The notes beneath the pieces are model-generated. The model was not told the DNA's origin. It was given only the letters and a program-made list of their open reading frames with translations, and made no database searches. The position numbers and the translations under genes were made by a program. Below are positions 61,208 to 64,000 of a DNA stretch of 64,000 nucleotides, one piece after another; the first letter of the stretch is position 1; each line of letters opens with the position of its first letter. The stretch lies in assembly GCF_003385515.1 (NCBI RefSeq), contig NZ_QNVT01000001.1:434001-498000 (forward strand), given 5' to 3'. The stretch is from Chryseobacterium pennae. Its GTDB lineage: Bacteria > Bacteroidota > Bacteroidia > Flavobacteriales > Weeksellaceae.

Positions 61208-61828
61208 ATGAAATACATTTTTCTATTGTTTTTCTCTTTTTCTATCATGGGTTTGGCCCAGAAACCATGTGGATATAAGGACGGGTTACAGGAAGGAAAC
61301 TGCAAAGACTTCTATGACAACGGGCAGGTAAAAACCGAAATTGAATGGAAGAAAGGAAAAAAAGAAGGTGATGCTGTTTTTTATCATGATAACGGAAAAG
61401 TAAATGCAAAAGGCGAGTTCAAAAAAGATTTCAAAGTAAAAGAATGGTCTTACTATGATAAAAACGGAACTCTTACCGCGAAGGAAGTGTATAGAAATGG
61501 AGACAAAAACATTTATGATAATAGTTTTACCGCTACCTTCTATTCTCCAAAGGGAGTTGTGGAAGAAGTCTCCAACTATAAATTTGCAAAACTGCATGGA
61601 GAAACCAAACTCTTTCATAAAGACGGAAAATCAATAAAGCAGATCGGGAATTATGAAAACGGACTTGCCACCGGAAAATGGAAAGTATTTTATCATTCAG
61701 GCAAAGTACAACGTGAAACAGAATTTGCCAATGACAAATGGAATGGTAACAGAGTCCATTACCGCGAAGACGGCAGCATTGAAAAAACAGAGGTCTATAA
61801 AGACGGAAAATTAATCTCAACAAAATAA
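61208..61828 (+). CDS. MORN-repeat YwqK-type protein
   Basis: 206 residues. Signal peptide (ending GLAQK). At least six MORN-like repeats: YDNGQVKTEIEWKKGKKEGDAVFYHDNGKVNAKGEFKKDFKVKEW and so on. This family is often named as the antitoxin YwqK, but toxin-antitoxin function is unproved. It may bind membrane or protein partners. Confidence 0.82.
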   Translation: MKYIFLLFFSFSIMGLAQKPCGYKDGLQEGNCKDFYDNGQVKTEIEWKKGKKEGDAVFYHDNGKVNAKGEFKKDFKVKEWSYYDKNGTLTAKEVYRNGDKNIYDNSFTATFYSPKGVVEEVSNYKFAKLHGETKLFHKDGKSIKQIGNYENGLATGKWKVFYHSGKVQRETEFANDKWNGNRVHYREDGSIEKTEVYKDGKLISTK

Positions 61829-61833
61829 TACAA

Positions 61834-62364
61834 TTGGTACAGAAACTAAAACTGGAGGAACTTAACAGAATAGATGTAGAAACATTTAAGAAAGTTGAAA
61901 AAATTCCGTTGGTCATCATTTTAGATAATATCAGAAGTATGCACAATGTAGGTGCAGCTTTCAGAACGGCAGACGCCTTTTTAATTGAAAAAATAATCCT
62001 TTGCGGAATTACGCCACAGCCGCCTCACCGCGAAATTCACAAAGCAGCACTGGGAGCAACAGAAAGTGTAGACTGGTCTCATGAAGAAGATACCAACAAT
62101 GCAATTTCAGAACTGAAAAGTAAAGGATATGAAATCATAGGAATCGAACAGACTACAGGCAGTCAGATGATTACAGATTTCACTATTGACAGGTCTAAAA
62201 AATACGCTCTGATTTTAGGCAATGAAGTAGAGGGAATAAGTGATGAGGTACTGCCTAATATTGATGTATTTCTGGAAATTCCACAGCTTGGAACCAAGCA
62301 TTCTCTTAACGTGAGTGTATGTGGCGGAATTGTAATGTGGGAGTTTGCGAAAGCCCTAAAATAA
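61834..62364 (+). CDS. TrmH/SpoU-type RNA 2'-O-methyltransferase
   Basis: 176 residues from a TTG start at 61834 (no ATG is near; first codons MVQKLKLEEL). SPOUT signatures: LDNIRSMHNVGAAFRTADAF, YALILGNEVEGIS and IPQLGTKHSLNVSVCGGIVMWE. It methylates a tRNA or rRNA ribose with SAM. Six bp after the MORN gene, probably one transcript. Confidence 0.93.
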   Translation: MVQKLKLEELNRIDVETFKKVEKIPLVIILDNIRSMHNVGAAFRTADAFLIEKIILCGITPQPPHREIHKAALGATESVDWSHEEDTNNAISELKSKGYEIIGIEQTTGSQMITDFTIDRSKKYALILGNEVEGISDEVLPNIDVFLEIPQLGTKHSLNVSVCGGIVMWEFAKALK

Positions 62365-62366
62365 AA

Positions 62367-62400
62367 AAACTGCATATGTCCTTAGTAGACAGTGCAGTTT
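62367..62400 (+). terminator. Terminator after the methyltransferase
   Basis: AAACTGCA and TGCAGTTT with an inner GTC/GAC pairing. The trailing sequence is A-rich, so termination efficiency is uncertain. Confidence 0.55.
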
Positions 62401-62551
62401 GAAATAAATCTAATAAAAAGTAAAAATGAAAGGCGACAAAGGTACCTTTTTTTTCTTTACAAACAAATTTTAACGGCATTTTTTTTGTTTTACCTTAAAA
62501 AAAGTCGTGTTTTCAGAAAAAGTTTCGTTTAATTTTTTATAAATTAGCACA

Positions 62552-63205
62552 ATGTTTATCAAGGACTATATCTCAAAAGACTTCCCATGTTTTAGCCTGT
62601 CGGACTCTATAGAGTCGGCCAGAAATATGTTGGAAGATTTCGGATATTCTCATATTTTCATCAAAAAATCCCATCACTTTTACGGAGCCCTTGCAAAGGA
62701 CTTTTTATACGAAGAAGATGGTGGAACTTTGAAGGAACTTGAGCATCAGATCGAGCGGTTTGCCATTTTGGATGACCATAATATTATGGATAGTATCCGC
62801 CTGTTTTATACTTTCAATTCTAATGTAATCCCGGTGATTAATAAGAATGAAAAGTATTTGGGCTATATTACCTGTGATGATATTTTCCAGGATCTTTCCC
62901 GTTATCCCCTATTTTCAGAATCAGGAGCTATTCTTACTGTAGAAACTCCTTCCAGAAAATATTCCATGACGGAGATTGCCAATATTGTGGAAAGTAATAA
63001 CTCGAAATTTTACGGTGGTTTTATAAGCTTTATGTCTGATGAAGTGATCCACATCACCATCAAGATCAGCAATGAAAACCTGGCCTCGATAGACTCAACT
63101 TTTGACCGGTACGATTACAGAATTGTTGAAAAATACTATTCTGATGAGAAATCCGATCTGTTTAAAGACCGATTCGGTTTTTTCCAAAAATTTATAGAAA
63201 TATAA
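62552..63205 (+). CDS. CBS-domain protein
   Basis: 217 residues. Two CBS motifs (about 1-60 and 78-125: SNVIPVINKNEKYLGYITCDDIFQDLS) followed by an ACT-like C-terminal half (SRKYSMTEIANIVESNNSKFYGGFISF). It probably senses adenosine nucleotides. One bp from NAD kinase, so one transcript. Confidence 0.87.
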   Translation: MFIKDYISKDFPCFSLSDSIESARNMLEDFGYSHIFIKKSHHFYGALAKDFLYEEDGGTLKELEHQIERFAILDDHNIMDSIRLFYTFNSNVIPVINKNEKYLGYITCDDIFQDLSRYPLFSESGAILTVETPSRKYSMTEIANIVESNNSKFYGGFISFMSDEVIHITIKISNENLASIDSTFDRYDYRIVEKYYSDEKSDLFKDRFGFFQKFIEI

Positions 63206-63206
63206 C

Positions 63207-64000
63207 ATGAAGGTAGCCATATATTCTCAGAAAAAAGATCTTGATACTTTTTTATATTTAAGCAAGTTTATCTCTGAACTTGAAACCAGAGGTGTAAAAT
63301 CTGTTCTGTATGATGAAATGGCTGAAGCTCTTCAGTTTTCGAAGATTTTCGAAACATTCAACAGTAAACAGGATCTTTTGGATAAGGAAGTAGACCTTTT
63401 CTTTACCTTTGGCGGTGACGGAACTATTGTGAATTCACTGACATTCATTGAAGATCTTGAGATCCCGGTCGTAGGAGTAAATACCGGAAGATTAGGATTT
63501 CTGGCTTTTTTCACCAAAGAGGAAGCCTTTAAAGAACTGGATTCAATCCTTAAAGGAGATGTGAAAACAAGCCGCCGATCAGTAATTGAAGTAGTTTCTC
63601 CAAATCTGGAAGGATTTTTTCCTTATGCACTGAATGATGTAACGGTTTCCAGAAAAGAGACCACTTCCATGATTACGGTAGACTCTTATATTAACAATGA
63701 ATTTTTAAATGTGTTCTGGGGAGACGGAGTGATCATTTCAACGCCAACCGGATCTACTGCTTACTCTTTAAGCTGCGGTGGGCCAATCATTTCTCCCAAT
63801 AACGAAAACTTTGTCATCACCCCTATCGCTCCTCACAACCTGAATGTAAGACCTTTAGTAGTAAACGACAAAGTGGAGATCAAATTCAGAGTGGAAAGCA
63901 GGGTACCACAATACTCTCTTTCTTTAGACTCCAGACTGATCCATATTGAGACCGATAAGGAAATCATCATCAGGAAAGCCGATTTTCAGCTTCTTCTGGT
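63207..64000 (+). CDS. nadK: NAD kinase, cut by window edge
   Basis: 264 codons from ATG 63207 with no stop before the edge. Motif FFTFGGDGTIVNSLTFI (about 70-86), NTGRLGFLAFF, FWGDGVIISTPTGSTAYSLSCGGP and ITPIAPHNLNVRPLVV are the hallmarks of NAD kinase. It makes NADP from NAD and ATP. Only the last 20-30 residues should be missing. Confidence 0.95.
   Translation, partial: MKVAIYSQKKDLDTFLYLSKFISELETRGVKSVLYDEMAEALQFSKIFETFNSKQDLLDKEVDLFFTFGGDGTIVNSLTFIEDLEIPVVGVNTGRLGFLAFFTKEEAFKELDSILKGDVKTSRRSVIEVVSPNLEGFFPYALNDVTVSRKETTSMITVDSYINNEFLNVFWGDGVIISTPTGSTAYSLSCGGPIISPNNENFVITPIAPHNLNVRPLVVNDKVEIKFRVESRVPQYSLSLDSRLIHIETDKEIIIRKADFQLLL

Noticed and set aside
61208..61828. Treating the YwqK-type protein as half of a toxin-antitoxin system
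   Set aside because: It has a signal peptide and MORN repeats, and the neighbours are a methyltransferase and a secreted protein; no toxin partner is visible.

Overview
The window looks like chromosome of a Chryseobacterium-like member of the Flavobacteriia (Bacteroidota). The evidence is the AT-rich sequence, intergenic regions without Shine-Dalgarno motifs, secreted proteins ending in type IX secretion (T9SS) sorting domains, PorT-like barrels, a DUF6443/RHS protein and LytTR two-component systems. Most of it is ordinary chromosome broken up by several accessory patches. No rRNA, tRNA or CRISPR array was seen.

Left edge to about 6.54 kb: one end of an integrated element. A large serine integrase (4491-6485) sits directly beside a yifB/comM gene whose reading frame is cut after about 280 residues, so the element appears to have integrated in comM. 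Its visible cargo is an RHS polymorphic toxin with a nuclease-like C-terminus, a likely immunity gene and a partial lipoprotein.

7.5-18.3 kb: two unrecognised or beta-helix proteins, a 0.77 kb AT-rich gap with a near-perfect parS-like palindrome, a T9SS cargo protein, an ECF sigma gene overlapping a membrane/beta-barrel fusion gene, a DUF4840 lipoprotein, and an AraC regulator followed by an isochorismatase/pirin/cupin operon. 18.3-27.1 kb: an RND efflux operon, a divergent PorT-like barrel gene and a LytTR histidine kinase/response regulator pair. All three promoter regions carry half-sites of one motif phased at 21 bp, which suggests one regulon.

27.3-39.4 kb: a universal stress protein, an ATP-grasp enzyme, an island of immunity-type genes behind a decayed toxin remnant (29.9-33.3 kb), then housekeeping genes (CsaA-like tRNA-binding protein, exonuclease, SUF-like factor, sulfurtransferase, HMG-CoA lyase-like, PepT). 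39.5-43.4 kb: a Cys/Gly-rich leader peptide, a T9SS protein, a second PorT-like barrel and a second LytTR pair. The T9SS and barrel genes share a near-identical promoter block containing LytTR-type half-sites.

43.4-64 kb: mostly housekeeping (Bcr/CflA transporter, ThiL, thioesterase, BaiN-type flavoprotein, thioredoxin-like proteins, MutS, bestrophin, TrmH-type methyltransferase, CBS protein, NAD kinase cut by the window edge). Between tlpA and mutS lie three unannotated 51-54-residue peptide genes with double-glycine-type leaders and Cys-Cys C-termini. Decayed copies of the mutS 3' end and tlpA 5' end between them show the locus grew by tandem segmental duplication. Four copies of a 140-235 bp inverted-repeat element are scattered through intergenic sites.
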